Part shown: one piece after another, positions 1-11,663 of the stretch
Position numbering within the stretch: the first letter of the stretch is position 1
How the letters are laid out: each line of letters starts with the position of its first letter
NCBI GenBank assembly: GCA_014904985.1
Contig: MU128941.1
Location: 232,419-296,418, forward strand
Origin: Hydnum rufescens UP504
Lineage: Eukaryota; Basidiomycota; Agaricomycetes; Cantharellales; Hydnaceae
Direction of reading: 5' to 3'
DNA length: 64,000 nt
Program-made: the position numbers and the translations under genes
Notes under the pieces: generated by a model
The model's input: only the letters and a program-made list of their open reading frames with translations
Databases searched by the model: none
Told to the model about the DNA's origin: nothing

Positions 1-1155
1 ATGGGAAATACAACATAAAAATGGAAAAATTACCATTTTTTCCCCTAATGGACAGCCTGTAATGGAAGGAATATTATGCAATAGATCATATATATTGGAG
101 GGACAAGTGTGAATGACTGAGGCAGCAAATTATGCATCATCAAGTCCTGTGCCAATCTCATGGGGAGAGGCCCACTGGAGATTTGGCCACCTGTCAATCT
201 CAGGGCTCAAAACCCTATTCAATTCTGATATGGTAACAGGAATCAAAGTTGATCCTGATTCAAATCAAGATCTTGCATGCAAGCTTGTATTCAAGCCAAA
301 TTACATCATCAATCATTTCCCAAATTGAGCAATAACTGAGCCGGGAAACCTGGTGATCTCACACATTCTGACTTGTGGGGACCGGCAAGAACCTGCTTCC
401 ATTGGAGGATCATGGTATTACATATCATTCATCAATGACCATTCAAGATGAATCACTGTCAAATTCCTTAAGGAAAGTTGGAGGCATGGCAACAAATCCA
501 AAACTATGTTGCATGGATCAAAACCCAATTAAATCAACTGCCAAAAGCATTTAAATCTGATAATGGCAGTGAATTTATTGATCAGGATCTCCAAAAATGG
601 TTAGCCAAAAAAGGAATAGAATCTAAATTTACTGCACCCCATTCACCCCAACAACATGGAATGGCCAAGTGGCCAAACTGGACTTTACTCAAGATCATGT
701 GAGCTATGCTAATCACCAAGGGTTTACCTAAGAACCTATGGGCAGAGGCAGTTTCATATGCCATGTACATCCAAGCACAAAGCCCTACAAGGGCATTACA
801 TAATAAAACCCTGATGGAGGTATGGACAGGTATAAAGCCAGACATATCTAATCTCTGCAAATTTGGATCCAACATATGGGTCCTAGACAAGGGCAACCAA
901 TCGAAATTAGACCTGAAGGCAAATAAATTCTTTTTTGTTGGCATTGAAGAGGGACCAAGGGCCATTAGGTACTACAACCCGAAAACCCACAAAATTTTAA
1001 TTTCCCAAAACTTCAAATTCAATCATAGCCCCAGCACCCCAAGCCAGGTCAATCTCGAATCTCCCCATCCCTTCTGGTAATTCTAATTCCAACTTGGAAC
1101 ATGCTCAAATTGAGGGGGAGCCCCAGGAACCCGAGACTTGTGATACCAATTCTCT

Positions 1156-1747
1156 GCATATCCAAAACAATTCAATATCACCCCTGGAACTGATGCTGCC
1201 CACTTGCTGTGGCTTGCATGAGTGTAAGACAATTAACTACACAAAACTACATAATCCAGGAACACAGAAGGAAATAGTACCTGCACAACAAAATAAACCC
1301 AACGAATTAAGCCCTGTGGGTGACCCAACTGATCATGTCAGGTCATTAATTTCAGGTCAAAAAGTCAATATTTGATGATGCCTAATACACTAAAGGATGT
1401 GATGAAATTGCCAGACTGGCCACAATGGGAAAAGGCAATTCAAAGTGAACTGCAAATGCTCCAGGAAAAAGGGACCTGGAGACTTGAATCCTTACCCATG
1501 GACTGACAGGCAATCAGCAATCATTGGACATTCAAAAAGAAATTTGATGCAATGGGAATCTATCACAATTCAAAGCCCAATTAGTTGCTCAGGGATTCAC
1601 TCAGATCCCCAGTCAAGATTTTGACCAGACATTTTCTCTGGTAATGTGCATGGACTCATTATGTAACTAATTGCTACTGCTGCCATCCTAGACCTTGAAA
1701 TGGGTCAAATGGACATAAGGGGTGCATATTTAAATGGTGATTTACAT
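1156..1747 (+). repeat. First copy of ~590-bp tandem duplication inside copia pol
   Basis: The stretch from GCATATCCAAAAC to GGTGATTTACAT recurs at 1754-2342, separated by 6 bp. It spans the linker and the start of reverse transcriptase. The copies differ by a few one- to three-base indels and substitutions, for example TATGTAACTAATT here against TATGTAATCTAATT in the second copy. Confidence 0.9.
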
Positions 1748-1753
1748 AATCCC

Positions 1754-2342
1754 GCATATCCAAAACAATTCAATATCACCCCTGGAACTGATGCTGCCCA
1801 CTTGCTGTGGCTTGCATGAGTGTAAGACAATTAACTACACAAAACTACATAATCCAGGAACACAGAAGGAAATAGTACCTGCACAACAAAATAAACCCAA
1901 TGAATTAAGCCTGTGGGTGACCCAACTGATCATGTCAGGTCATTAATTTCAGGTGAAAAGTCATATTTGATGTGCCTAATACACTAAAGGATGTGATGAA
2001 ATTGCCAGACTGGCCACAATGGGAAAGGCAATTCAAAGTGAACTGCAAATGCTCCAGGAAAAAGGGACCTGGAGACTTGAATCCTTACCCATGGACTGAC
2101 AGGCAATCGGCAATCATTGGACATTCAAAAAGAAATTTGATGTTGATGGGAATCTATCACAATTCAAAGCCCAATTAGTTGCTCAGGGATTCACTCAGAT
2201 CCCCAGTCAAGATTTTGACCAGACATTTTCTCCGGTAATGCGCATGGACTCATTATGTAATCTAATTGCTACTGCTGCCATCCTAGACCTTGAAATGGGT
2301 CAAATGGACATAAGGGGTGCATATTTAAATGGTGATTTACAT
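1754..2342 (+). repeat. Second copy of ~590-bp tandem duplication inside copia pol
   Basis: Nearly identical to 1156-1747. The second copy is the one continuous with the downstream RT domain, since it runs on into the intact reading frame at 2238-2600. Either the duplication happened after insertion, or it is an assembly artefact of a repeat region. Confidence 0.9.
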
Positions 2343-3528
2343 GAATCTATATACATGCAACAACCTGAGGGATATGAAGATGGGACAAATAAAGTCACCC
2401 AATTGGTCCACACACTCTACAGACTCAAACAATCAGGCCAAAAATGGAACACAAAATTCAATGCTTACATAACTGGCACCTTAAAATACACCCAGCTGCC
2501 GAATGATCACTGCATTTACATAAGACACAAAGGCAAAGAATTCAATATAATTGCCATTTGGGTAGATGATGTCATCTTCATCTTGTCATCAAAGGTGTGA
2601 TTAGATGCAGCCAAGGATGAAATCAGATGCAAGTTTGAGACCATGGACCAGGGGACACCATGACTATTACTTGGAATTGAAATCAATAGAAACCGAGAAA
2701 GGAAATTGATCACAATCTCTCAGGGTCAATATATTAGGAAAATCCTAGATCAATACAACATGTCCCAAAGCAGAACATCTGTCACTCCCCTACCAGCTTC
2801 CATCCAGTTCCACCCAACAAATGATGATAATAAATTCGAGTGCCCAGAATTATATCAGGCAGCCATAGGCTCCTTAATGTATACCACTAATGGAACATGA
2901 CCCAACATTGCTTATGCAATACAATCCCTGTCTCAATTTTCCCACAATCTGTCCAATGAACATTGGCATGCAGTCAAACACCTGTTTAGGTATCTACAAG
3001 GAACTAAAGACATGGGGATTACATATGATCAATGCAGGGGAAGCACCACCATAGCCATATCCAGACTTTCGAATGCTGATTGGGCATCAAATGAAATTGA
3101 TCAGAAATCAATTTCCAGATATACCTTTTTACTTGGCAGAGGAGCAATATCATGGACTTCCAAGAAGCAGTCCATCATGGCCCTATCATCAATGGAGGCA
3201 GAATATATTGCCACTGCATTAGCTACAAAGCAAATAATATGGCTATGCAACTTCAATGCCCTAGGTTTTACCCAATCTGGACCTTTGGAATTACACATTG
3301 ATAATCAATCAGTGATCACCCTGATGGAAAATCCTCAATTTCATGCACAATCAAAACACATTGATGTACAATTTCATTTCATTTGGGAAACAATACAACA
3401 AGGTATAGCAACAGTCCATTGGTGCCTTACAAATGAAATGACTGTGGACATATTTACAAACTCACTCCCATGCCCAAAACTCAAACAATTCCAGACAGAC
3501 TTAGGAATGGCATCAGTCTGAGGGGGAG

Positions 3529-3784
3529 TATTGGAATGAATACATCCTGATATGGGAATAAACCCAGAACCTTCTGGAAGGATCTAAAACCATCCAGGAC
3601 CATATAGGCCCATCTACATCCATTATTCCCATATATACTCAAACCCCATAGATACATGTATTCATATATAAATACCAAGATTTTACTTGGTAAATCATAG
3701 TGTTGTTTGCTCTAAAAGACTTATATCTTTAACACTGTGTAGCACTGAGCATTCATATTTTGACCACAATTCATACCTTCCATA
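3529..3784 (+). repeat. 3' LTR of the first copia element
   Basis: It follows the polypurine tract at 3521-3528. It begins TATTGGAATGAAT and ends near ATTCATACCTTCCATA, giving an imperfect terminal inverted repeat. It contains TATATA and TATATAAATA promoter-like boxes at about 3633-3672. The left edge is firm from the polypurine tract. The right edge (3782-3784) is inferred from the inverted repeat only, because no second LTR is in the window. Confidence 0.65.
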
Positions 3785-4712
3785 TTGGGAAATTTGTGCC
3801 TGTGAGGCACAGGATCTGTGATTTGTTTTCATTGGATTCCAGAGTTGTCATGGTGTCAGGCAGATTGAGTCTATGTCACTATAATGGACCCATAACCTAA
3901 TGAGGTGGGAACTCAGTGTTGTCCAAGATGGGATAGGCAACTACTTGTATATTACCTAATGAGGTGGGAACTATATGAGGTATGAGTTGTAAGTGATACA
4001 TCTAGTGTAGTTTATGGTGAATGTGACTTTACCTCAGTGTCACCTGAGATGGGATAGACAACTGAGGGAAAGAGCCAAGGATCCATCTTGGCATGTACCA
4101 GATTGGTTCATGGTACCTTAGCATGTCTCAACAAGTGTGGTAGGTAATGTGGTGAAAGCTAGGGTACTATTTTTGGCATTGCCCCAGTTCAAAACCTGTG
4201 TAAGTCAAGAGATCAAATTGATCACCCAACCTGATGCTCTGGCATGAAGCACACAGGATGTTTGGGAAATCTCCTTTTAGGATATTCTAGGTGTTATCTC
4301 AACTCCCCATTCATCCCCCATATGAACCACCCTTGTGCATGCAAGAAGTCAGAAATTTCCTTTTTTGGAATCTCCGATTATCTTCTTCAAATCTGCCCAG
4401 GACTTCTCAAGTAACCTAGGAATCTACTTCTGTATAGTACATATATGGAAAGTCTGATTACCAATCAATTGCAATACAACCTTTGGGGCTTGCCACAATG
4501 ATGCCCAGACCCATGACTATCTTACAGCAGTTTGCACTCCATAGTACTGTATTAGAACTCTGAATGATCTTGAGAATAAAAAGCAAGTTGTCTCCATGCT
4601 GATAAGGTCTCTTCACTGGTTGTCCAATGGATTTGCATGGTTCTTGTTTGCCAATTCCTTGGCATGTCTACAGACTAGAAGTAGCATTTTTACTTTGCTC
4701 ATCTCGAGATTA
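3785..4712. other. AT-rich intergenic DNA, no gene seen
   Basis: No coding pattern in six frames. Small internal repeats are present: CCTAATGAGGTGGGAACT occurs at about 3895 and 3954, and GATGGGATAGRCAACT at about 3929 and 4050. These look like remnants of older repeats. Confidence 0.5.
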
Positions 4713-4744
4713 CAGTAAGACCACTAGTTTCAGTGGTCTTACTG
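4713..4744. repeat. Perfect 13-bp inverted repeat with 6-nt loop
   Basis: CAGTAAGACCACT (4713-4725) and AGTGGTCTTACTG (4732-4744) are exact reverse complements around AGTTTC. It sits at the visible change from AT-rich repeat DNA to GC-balanced gene DNA. It could be a MITE remnant, a transcript hairpin, or chance. Confidence 0.75.
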
Positions 4745-4794
4745 CATAATAATACATGAATCAGGTAGTACTAGTAATAATATAAACCATTGTG

Positions 4795-4935
4795 ACTTGA
4801 GTCAGTCTCAGCCGACTCCTGCAACTTGACTTGCAACTTGGAAGTCACAGAAACAACTCGGCGTGACTCGACTTCGGAGCGACTTCCGTGCGACCTGACT
4901 TGCGACTCGGGTCGGTTCAAGCCGCAAGTCGCAGC
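4795..4935. repeat. Cluster of degenerate GACTYG hexamers
   Basis: About nine GACTTG, GACTCG, GACTTC or GACCTG words, plus reverse-strand AAGTC words, fall in about 140 bp (for example GACTTGCGACTCGGGTCGG near 4897). The spacing is irregular, so it is not a clean microsatellite. No function can be assigned. Confidence 0.45.
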
Positions 4936-5141
4936 AATACTACCCCAGGGGGATTCAATCATTAAGGGAGTAGGAAGCGACAGGGGCAGACAAATGGATG
5001 CATAGACAAATTTGAAAAATGACAATGCCGACAGAGCGAAGGATATTTACACTGTCCAGCATTACCACTGGTCTCGAGAAAGGTGTGGTGTTGCAGAACA
5101 GTTATGTGATTTAAGAAGTGCAGGCTCAATGACCAGAAACA

Positions 5142-6026
5142 GTGGCTGGAGAACAAATCATCCCAAGAACAAGGTGCATAAGTACAGCAATGAGTGTCAG
5201 AACAGAGACTGGTCTGCCATTCATTGCAGTGATAACAGAAGATAATGCTACAAATTTGGTGGAGATGTTATCGATGACCAAACAAACCCAGGGACCCGTG
5301 GGATGGGATGAGAATGAAAGAGGGCTATCTCTTGAGTATTTTGAGGTGCACACGGTGGATAGGACACAAAATACTGTCATCATCTTTGGTCGCCTAGTTG
5401 AGATGGGGAGGGCGATACCGGCGCAGGAAAAGAGATTGGGATGGGACAAGCATCCGCGGAGAGAGACATTCGTTGCATGAATTTCCATACAATGAGCCGT
5501 GCTGTTGAACGGGAAGGTTCCAGGAGGTGACAATGCAGGCTAGCGATACTGCTGCTGTTGTGGAGGAAGAAGGCAAATCATTCGCCCTGAAGGCAAGACA
5601 GAGGTCCTGGTGGAGATGCAAGGGATGCAGACTTCACACCCCTTCAAATTGATAGAACCACTCACCTCGTTCATGTGTATGCATAAAGATGTGGTAGAAA
5701 TTGAGCAGCGGAGGCGTGAGTTGAGGAAACAGAAGCGACACATTCCTAAGAAAGATCAGCGAAGCGGCTTGACCGAACAAGGCCGGTTGAAGAGGGCACC
5801 GAAGAGAGGACATGGGTGGATCTTGGGGCGAGGGGTCCTCAAACTCCTGCACCGACGGAATGCACCTTTAGTGGGCTTTGACCGGGTGCGCGGTCGAGCT
5901 CGTTGTTGTGAGATTGTAGAGGGAGCGGTGAGTGTGACAGAGGAGGGGGGAAAAGTGGAGTTGCATGGGTCTCTCAATGAGGAAGAATCATTCCCGTCAA
6001 ATTTGACCCCGAGCATCCAAATTTAG
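5142..6026 (+). CDS. Possible hypothetical protein gene (exons unresolved)
   Basis: Two stretches on the + strand have protein-like composition: 5142-5480 (with TETGLPFIAVITEDNATN) and a frame running from about 5570 to 6026 (with EIEQRRRELRKQKRHIPKK, a basic, probably helical segment). They may be exons of one gene joined across about 5480-5570, but I did not find a convincing splice pair. I recognise no family. Chance ORFs or a decayed gene are possible. Confidence 0.3.
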
Positions 6027-7141
6027 GGCGATAAAAATGTGAATCCGAGATCTTAACGCTGCAGATTCACCTCCCGTTGAAAATCCATGGTGACAAGGAA
6101 TATCTGGAGCCCGTTATGGGGGAAACAGGTGTCAAGGGGCAAGTGCACGGGTAGCGGATGGCAAAACACTGGGCTCAACTGGGGAAGTCCGATGTTCCGA
6201 CACCAACACCCGGTTCACAAGGCCGGTACCACGTACACAATCCGTATCTAGGATGGGGACAGCAGTTCATACCGTATCTGCGTTTTCCCGTCATAGTATC
6301 TCATGGTTCATTCTGTAATTCGGGTTTTCTGCTTTTCCGCAGTGTCCCTCCAGCTGCAGCAAGTCTCTGTGAAGAGAAGAGTTCAATATGGAATATTCGA
6401 AGAGAATGCCAGTGAAAGATCAACCCGTAGATGGGGAACACCCTGGCTTCAGTATAAACCCTACACATAATATCGATCCAAACGGGGGTCAGTACACGTG
6501 TCCAGGGGTCTCTGCACCCTGGTACATGCCTTGCGGCAAAGGACTTTCCTCCAGCCTGCAGCAAAAGGGTAAGAAAATGCCACGACCAGCGCGTCAAAGT
6601 TTTATCAAAAATCCGTCGTGTCCACACGTGCCGACGTCCGATTCACAACGATGCGAATCTACCGTCGTCGCCATCTTACTCAAAGTGTCTGACGAACCTC
6701 CCCCTTACCTGGCGGCCTGTCCATTGTTTCATGAGAGACCATGCTTAGATTGACGGATTATCGCCGAGAACCAGCTTATTGCTGTTCTTTGCGTCGAACA
6801 CACCACCTAGATAACACATAACTATGACGCTATTATTTCTGTCATAAGACTGACAGTGGCCTGCAGGGTTTTCATCCAGATTCGACTGAAGTCAATACTG
6901 AGTTCGGCAAGAGCATTTTTGCATCCGAGGCGAGCCCAAATTGCGAGAGGCCAAAAGCCAAAAAAAACTGGCCCAATCTGAATAGCCTGAATATTGAACC
7001 TCCATCCAATTTCCACGTGTTGTACTGTACCTGTCGCCATTTGGCTTAGCCCATCCCATTATGTTGACATATCCGTGCATCTTGGACCCCGTAAACAGCC
7101 TGAGTCGGCCCACAATCGCTCGAGATCAAGCTACTCAATTA
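6027..7141. other. Intergenic, no gene seen
   Basis: Only short ORFs without recognisable motifs or convincing splice structure. The right part presumably holds the 3' UTR of the zinc-finger gene that ends at 7142. Confidence 0.4.
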
Positions 7142-8483
7142 TCACACGAGGCTATGAGACGGAAAGTGGAGCAGGATAAATAACGCAATCAATAAGGGAG
7201 CAGCAGCAATTACGTGTTCCGCGATCCCACTTAATCCCACTACTATGTCCCGTGGGCTATTCGGGCACATTGTATCGCTCGAGCCTACGGGATGTTCGGA
7301 CTTCAGACCACGAGAATGACTCCCATCAAATCGAATAGAACCGCGGTCATACGAGTCAGGCCATTTTTCCAGACTTTGAACATAGCATTGCACCCCAAAG
7401 TGGGTGTGAATGTGGGAGTCGAAGGATCTAGGGAACAGGGGCCGTGGTAATCGTTCAGCGGGGGAGAACTCGATCGGAACGTTATAGTGGTGGTGGTGGT
7501 GAGGGGGGGGAAATCGATGTATGTTGTGGCCCGCCATGGGAGATGGGGGGGATGTATGCTGTGATTCGACTCGGACATCTCCAGAGATGAGGGGGATGCT
7601 GGCGTAGTGTGCGCGGTCTGACGGGACGGCGGGCACTGGGTTAAGGGGGATAGCGTCGAACCTCATGAGCTCGTCTAAACCACCCATGGGTGACAATCCG
7701 GGCTTTGCGTTGTCAGCCGCCACGCTGTGCGTTGATATATGATTGAGATCATGGGGTCCAATGTCAGAGGGAAATACCGTGGGGCGATAAGGAAGCAAAA
7801 GGGCAGGATGGGTGCCAGTGATGTCACAATTGAAGAATTGGGGATCTTGTTGATCCTCCGTCATCGATGGCGCAGATCCTGATTCGTGCACAGGGTGTGA
7901 TGGGGGAGGAGGGACTCCCAATGAAGAGCCACTCCATTGTGAACCCTGTGCATGGTCATCGGAGGGCTGGGTGGTGGGGGCCCAAGGGGGAGGGCTGTAG
8001 GAGGACTGGCTTCGGCGTTCCGGGGTGGTAGGTCCTTCCAACACCGCGGACACTGTAAAAGCACTGGCCCGGGATGCGCGGGCATGGACTGCCGGGTGTT
8101 TGTGCGCCATGACGACAAGAGTACCCTTGGCCGTGGCTGTAGGATGCCTCTTGGTCGGAAAACTGCATGTCCTGCCATGTCTATACAGGTTACTTCGAGT
8201 GGCGAAGGGGCGTTCGCATTTCTTGCAGCCATAGGCTGAACATGATGCATAAGAAGGTGAATGGGTAAAATGAAAGGGCATTACTTGCGTTTTTCGCCCG
8301 TGTGGATGCGGATGTGCTGGGGGAGTAGAGTGAGTAGTTAGACGCCCTGAGGTGCATTAGTAAACAAACCTGCTCGAGGGCGCATGGCCTGTCGAAGCGA
8401 GAAGGACAAGTGGGGCAGATATGGGGTCTGGGGCGCGGGGCTTTCTTCATCCCCCTCTTTTTCAAACCGCGCTGAACGAACAT
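7142..8483 (-). CDS. C2H2/C2HC zinc-finger protein, probable transcription factor
   Basis: Three exons on the minus strand (8483-8370, 8316-8289, 8235-7142) give a 411-residue protein. The first finger is CPTC-X12-H-X3-H; it crosses intron 1 and ends in the 28-nt exon. The canonical linker TGEKPY is restored across intron 2. The second finger is CKKC-X12-H-X3-C, so its last ligand is cysteine. The rest is Pro/Ser/His-rich, with a poly-His run in the middle, as in many fungal DNA-binding regulators. Intron 1 (8317-8369) is GT-AG. Intron 2 (8236-8288) needs a GC donor (GCAAGT) to keep TGEKPY in frame. The start at 8483 is the first ATG in the finger frame; an upstream exon cannot be excluded. 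Target genes are unknown. Confidence 0.8.
8236..8288 (-). other. GC-AG intron of the zinc-finger gene
   Basis: On the minus strand the exon ends GAAAAAC and the intron begins GCAAGT, ending TGTTCAG before CCTATGGC. Only this junction gives the linker TGEKPYGC. The nearby GT (GTAATG) would leave the second finger out of frame. Confidence 0.75.
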
Positions 8484-9558
8484 GTCCTACAGAGGAACAA
8501 TGCAGTGAACAGATGCAATAGATGGGGAAAGCCCCCTATGGAGCGGAATATCCCCCACACTGTCCGGTTTGTAGCGTGCGGCCATGCGCAATTTAGAGGG
8601 GGAACACCGTACGTTTCTAGGAACCATCAGAGCACTGTTGTAATTTGTTTGCAGAAAGGCTAACGGCCAAAAATTGCGAGTCTTGGATCCGCAACAACTG
8701 AATACCTTCCCACCGGGCTTCTCGACAGCAAGTATGGAGAAAACAAACCAACACTGAACCGCCTTAGATCAGACTCTAATGGCAGGGATTTCATAGCCAA
8801 AATCCATGCAAGTTCACATCAGCCTTTGCAGTGTCCAATAAAACCTGTACAACTCGCCACAAGACAGGATGGCAGACTCCTGGGCTCTCTAATGGAAGTC
8901 CGATGAGTCTGACATCCGTCGAGCTGGGCGATTGGTACAAGTCTCTCTAGTATAGGATCCAGGTGGAGCATCCAAAGTTGCAGTCTCCTCCCAGTCGCCG
9001 GGTATAGACACCAAATATAGTAGACAAAGCCTAACTCCGTATTATTGATCCGAATTATATGATATGAAATAAAAACGGAAATGTTCATGCCGAAAAGCAA
9101 CCACGACGCGAACGCGAACATTGTTCTTTGTGGCGCGGTTTCCTTAGATCGGATATTCCGCGTCCCACTCCGGCACATCCACCCGTGTCTCAGCTGACTA
9201 CTGATGTGTTGGACAGCATTGCCACCTTTGTCATTTGCAACCTTTTCATAATACTTTTGTTAGGGACCTAGGGTCTCTCAAGCCAAATAGACGTCCGCCC
9301 GAGAACACAATTAACCAGAGTAAAAAAAACGCGAAGATCCCGAGACAAGGCTACCAGAATCAAGTGTTACGTTTCACAACCAACCAGAGGGGTCTCTTTC
9401 CAAAAAACCAAAAAAAAAAAAAGCACAGCAGAAAGCCGGCAGTCTTACGTGCCAAACAAAGGTGCACAGCCATGGCCAGGCAAATTCAGTATCGATACAA
9501 TGAAATGGTTGGTCTCGAGATCGCCAACCCTCTGCATAAGAGTCGGGATGTCATGAGG
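8484..9558. other. Intergenic, no gene seen
   Basis: Likely holds the promoter of the zinc-finger gene on its left side. The ORFs in it lack recognisable motifs. A 12-base A run lies near 9410. Confidence 0.4.
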
Positions 9559-9921
9559 TCACTGTGACCAGTAACCATGAACAAAGGTGGCACCACTATC
9601 ATACATTTCTGCGTAGTATGAGCATGCAGCCGCAAGGTCCTCTAGATATCGAGCTCGGAATTTGCTCACGGTGTTTTCCGAAAGTCTGTTGTCTCTGACC
9701 CTTTGCAAAGTGTTGGCGCTGTGCGGGTCTGGGACCGAGGCTAGTATTCCAATATAACCGCCGATGGTGTGGCCGTAGCAAGCCTCGCATAATTCATAGC
9801 TTCTCAACCTGGCGAGAGGGCTGGCCTCAGCAAGGTGGCCTCGCTGTCGCCTGGTGTGCGCACCTTCCGACCTGCGGTGCTCTTGAGGCCAGCCATCTTG
9901 TTTTTTTCGCCTCGCAAACAC
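9559..9921 (-). CDS. Hypothetical ORF, 120 residues
   Basis: Open minus-strand frame with plausible composition, including RLSENTVSKFRARYLEDLAA and LCEACYGHTIGG. I recognise no domain. It starts only 8 bp from the divergent ORF at 9930, which is too close for two ordinary fungal genes, so one of the two starts, or one of the ORFs, is probably wrong. Confidence 0.3.
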   Translation of the reverse strand: MFARRKKQDGWPQEHRRSEGAHTRRQRGHLAEASPLARLRSYELCEACYGHTIGGYIGILASVPDPHSANTLQRVRDNRLSENTVSKFRARYLEDLAAACSYYAEMYDSGATFVHGYWSQ

Positions 9922-9929
9922 AATATCTC

Positions 9930-10669
9930 ATGGGACGAGGGCCATTTGTTCTCTTCGACCCCGAGAATAACAAGCACTGGGCCATGCGCCTAAGAGTTGC
10001 TCATGAACTTCAAGCGTCATACACCCGGGCTCATGCCTTTTTCAAGAAAAGATGCGAGGAACTGATCACAAATTACGCATGGCGGTCTATCGATTGGGGC
10101 CGTAAGGCAAGTAGGCGACCGTTCATTGTGTCCAGATGTCGCCTCTTCATCTGGCTGACGGCAATCCATTCTCACAGCACCATATCTTTCGCATTGCGAC
10201 TAAGACCCCTCCGTCACCGAGATATCCATCCCATACCGCTTCCTCACCGGACTTAACCCTCCAACTGCCGAAGACTTTGGCACAGTTCCTCAAACTGTCC
10301 CATCGTGAGAAATGGAGGCGCATGTTCGAGGACCGCCGCATATTCCAAACGAAACGGCTGAACCAATGGAGTCATGATCTCTTCATCGATTCGTGCCCTC
10401 CGCTGGCCGACATTATGTACATGTTACAAGTTCTTGTCCCGGGCATGCTCCTGCTTGTTCGAGTCGACCACATTCCGACAGTTGGAGACCAAAAGATTAC
10501 GAGAGCCCTTCCACCGGAGGAATGGACGCTCGAACACGCCGAAGAGCTCGAATACATACTGGGCAGTAGGCCTCAATTCGAGCATGTGTTGAGACAGGCG
10601 GGCCGGACGATGGCGATCGAGATAACGTGGGATAGGTCGGAGTATTGTGAGGATGCACCCTTCGGATGA
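9930..10669 (+). CDS. Hypothetical protein, probably two exons
   Basis: The frame from 9930 (ENNKHWAMRLRVAHELQ) and the frame ending at 10669 (LSHREKWRRMFEDRR, VPGMLLLVRVDHIPTVGDQ, TLEHAEELEYILGSR) both look coding and may join over a short intron near 10098-10131. The C-terminal half is hydrophilic with one hydrophobic stretch near MLQVLVPGMLLLV. No family recognised. It lies just upstream of the copper-ATPase relic with no evident link. Confidence 0.4.
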
Positions 10670-11663
10670 GAGGAATCTGTTCAATGTACGTATTGTCTTG
10701 TCCCTCCCCTTCTTTTCCATTGCTACACTCGAACCTGTGGGCAGGGACTCTCCACTTCTACATTCGTGCAACTGCAAAATACTGAGCGTTGATAATGTCC
10801 TAGCCGATGTTCCAAACTGTCGAGAACTCGAGCCTCGGATCCGGCAGAGTCAACGGGGTTCAGAAGACCCTTGCACGATGACAAGTTGACAACCTACAGC
10901 CCTCCAAGTCGGCAGGCCCGCCTTCCGCTATGCTAGTCGGTCGTATCGCTACAGCATACACCTTAAAATTATAGTGATTATATATAGATCCTTACCCCGG
11001 GAGTTTGATTCTGCTTCTGTGCAGCACTACCCATTCATGTCACCCCCAGACGGCTACCGCAATGCTAAGTGCGTGAGGCGTGATACCAAGCTCATCGCGT
11101 CCAACCGACAAGTTGTTGGCAATTGCAGTCCACTGCCTAACCAGACAAATGCCAGGACAACTGGTGTGGATTGTCGCGGCAGGAGATGTGGCTCCTGACG
11201 CTGCGTCGTCAACAAAGTGCAAAGGAAGGCCCCGGCCGCTTCGGAGCGAAAATCTATTGGCTATCCGTTATCCAAGTCTAATAACGCTGTGTTCGATGGA
11301 CGTCGCGGAGATCGAGTCAAGTGGCGACGATCTTACGCGCCTTGTCCGTTCGAGGGATGGGCTGCCAGTCGTACGCTACGGGTGTGACCAAGGCTCTCCT
11401 TACTATCCCCACCCTGGAAAATTACGCTCTCTGGGCCGGCAATTCACATTTACGAGGATGGCGCTATCACCCCCGAAGCCATCGCTCGGCCACGGCGACC
11501 CCCACTGACTTTCACTGCGAAGTTCGAACCGTCACCGGAGCCGTCCACCAGAAACGAATCGTCCGTCAGGTTAATGATCTCCAAGATACAAAACTTTCTG
11601 CAGTCTTGTGATGAGTCCAATGCAAAGACATAAATCGGGTCGTGCGATAGTCGAGGTCGAATA
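10670..11663. other. Unassigned DNA upstream of the ATPase relic
   Basis: Short + strand ORFs occur but none shows the GMTCxxC metal-binding motif expected at the N-terminus of a copper ATPase. It may contain a highly decayed N-terminal part of the pseudogene at 11664. Confidence 0.35.

Larger units (their letters stand above)
113..3521 (+). pseudogene. copia pol relic (pre-integrase, integrase, RT, RNase H)
   Basis: Segments are recognisable but lie in different frames. 113-328 is the GAG pre-integrase region (AHWRFGHLS). 478-1080 is integrase (KSDNGSEF, then NLWAEAVSYA and the C-terminal part to about 1020). 2238-2600 is reverse transcriptase (QMDIRGAYLNGDL, LYRLKQSGQKW, catalytic WVDD in place of the usual YVDD). 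2706-2900 is the end of RT, and 3012-3521 is RNase H (SNADWASN, SSMEAEYIA, KHIDVQFHF). Several in-frame TGA codons fall where relatives have arginine: before AMLITKG at 703, after FILSSKV at 2600, and before PNIAYAIQS at 2900. In the integrase the Arg-type positions of AERPNRT read Trp, again a CG-to-TG change. The element cannot make a full-length product. Confidence 0.85.
1..3784 (+). mobile_element. Left-truncated, decayed Ty1/copia LTR retrotransposon
   Basis: The window opens inside a copia element. Reading rightwards come a GAG pre-integrase segment, integrase, a linker, reverse transcriptase and RNase H, then a polypurine tract (AGGGGGAG, 3521-3528) and an LTR. This integrase-before-RT order is diagnostic of Ty1/copia. 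The coding region is broken by several frameshifts, in-frame TGA codons and a 592-bp internal tandem duplication. The 5' LTR and gag lie outside the window, so the target-site duplication cannot be checked. Confidence 0.9.

Noticed and set aside
9235..9567. 110-residue Lys/Gln-rich ORF
   Set aside because: Much of it is a translated A-rich run; no homology pattern.
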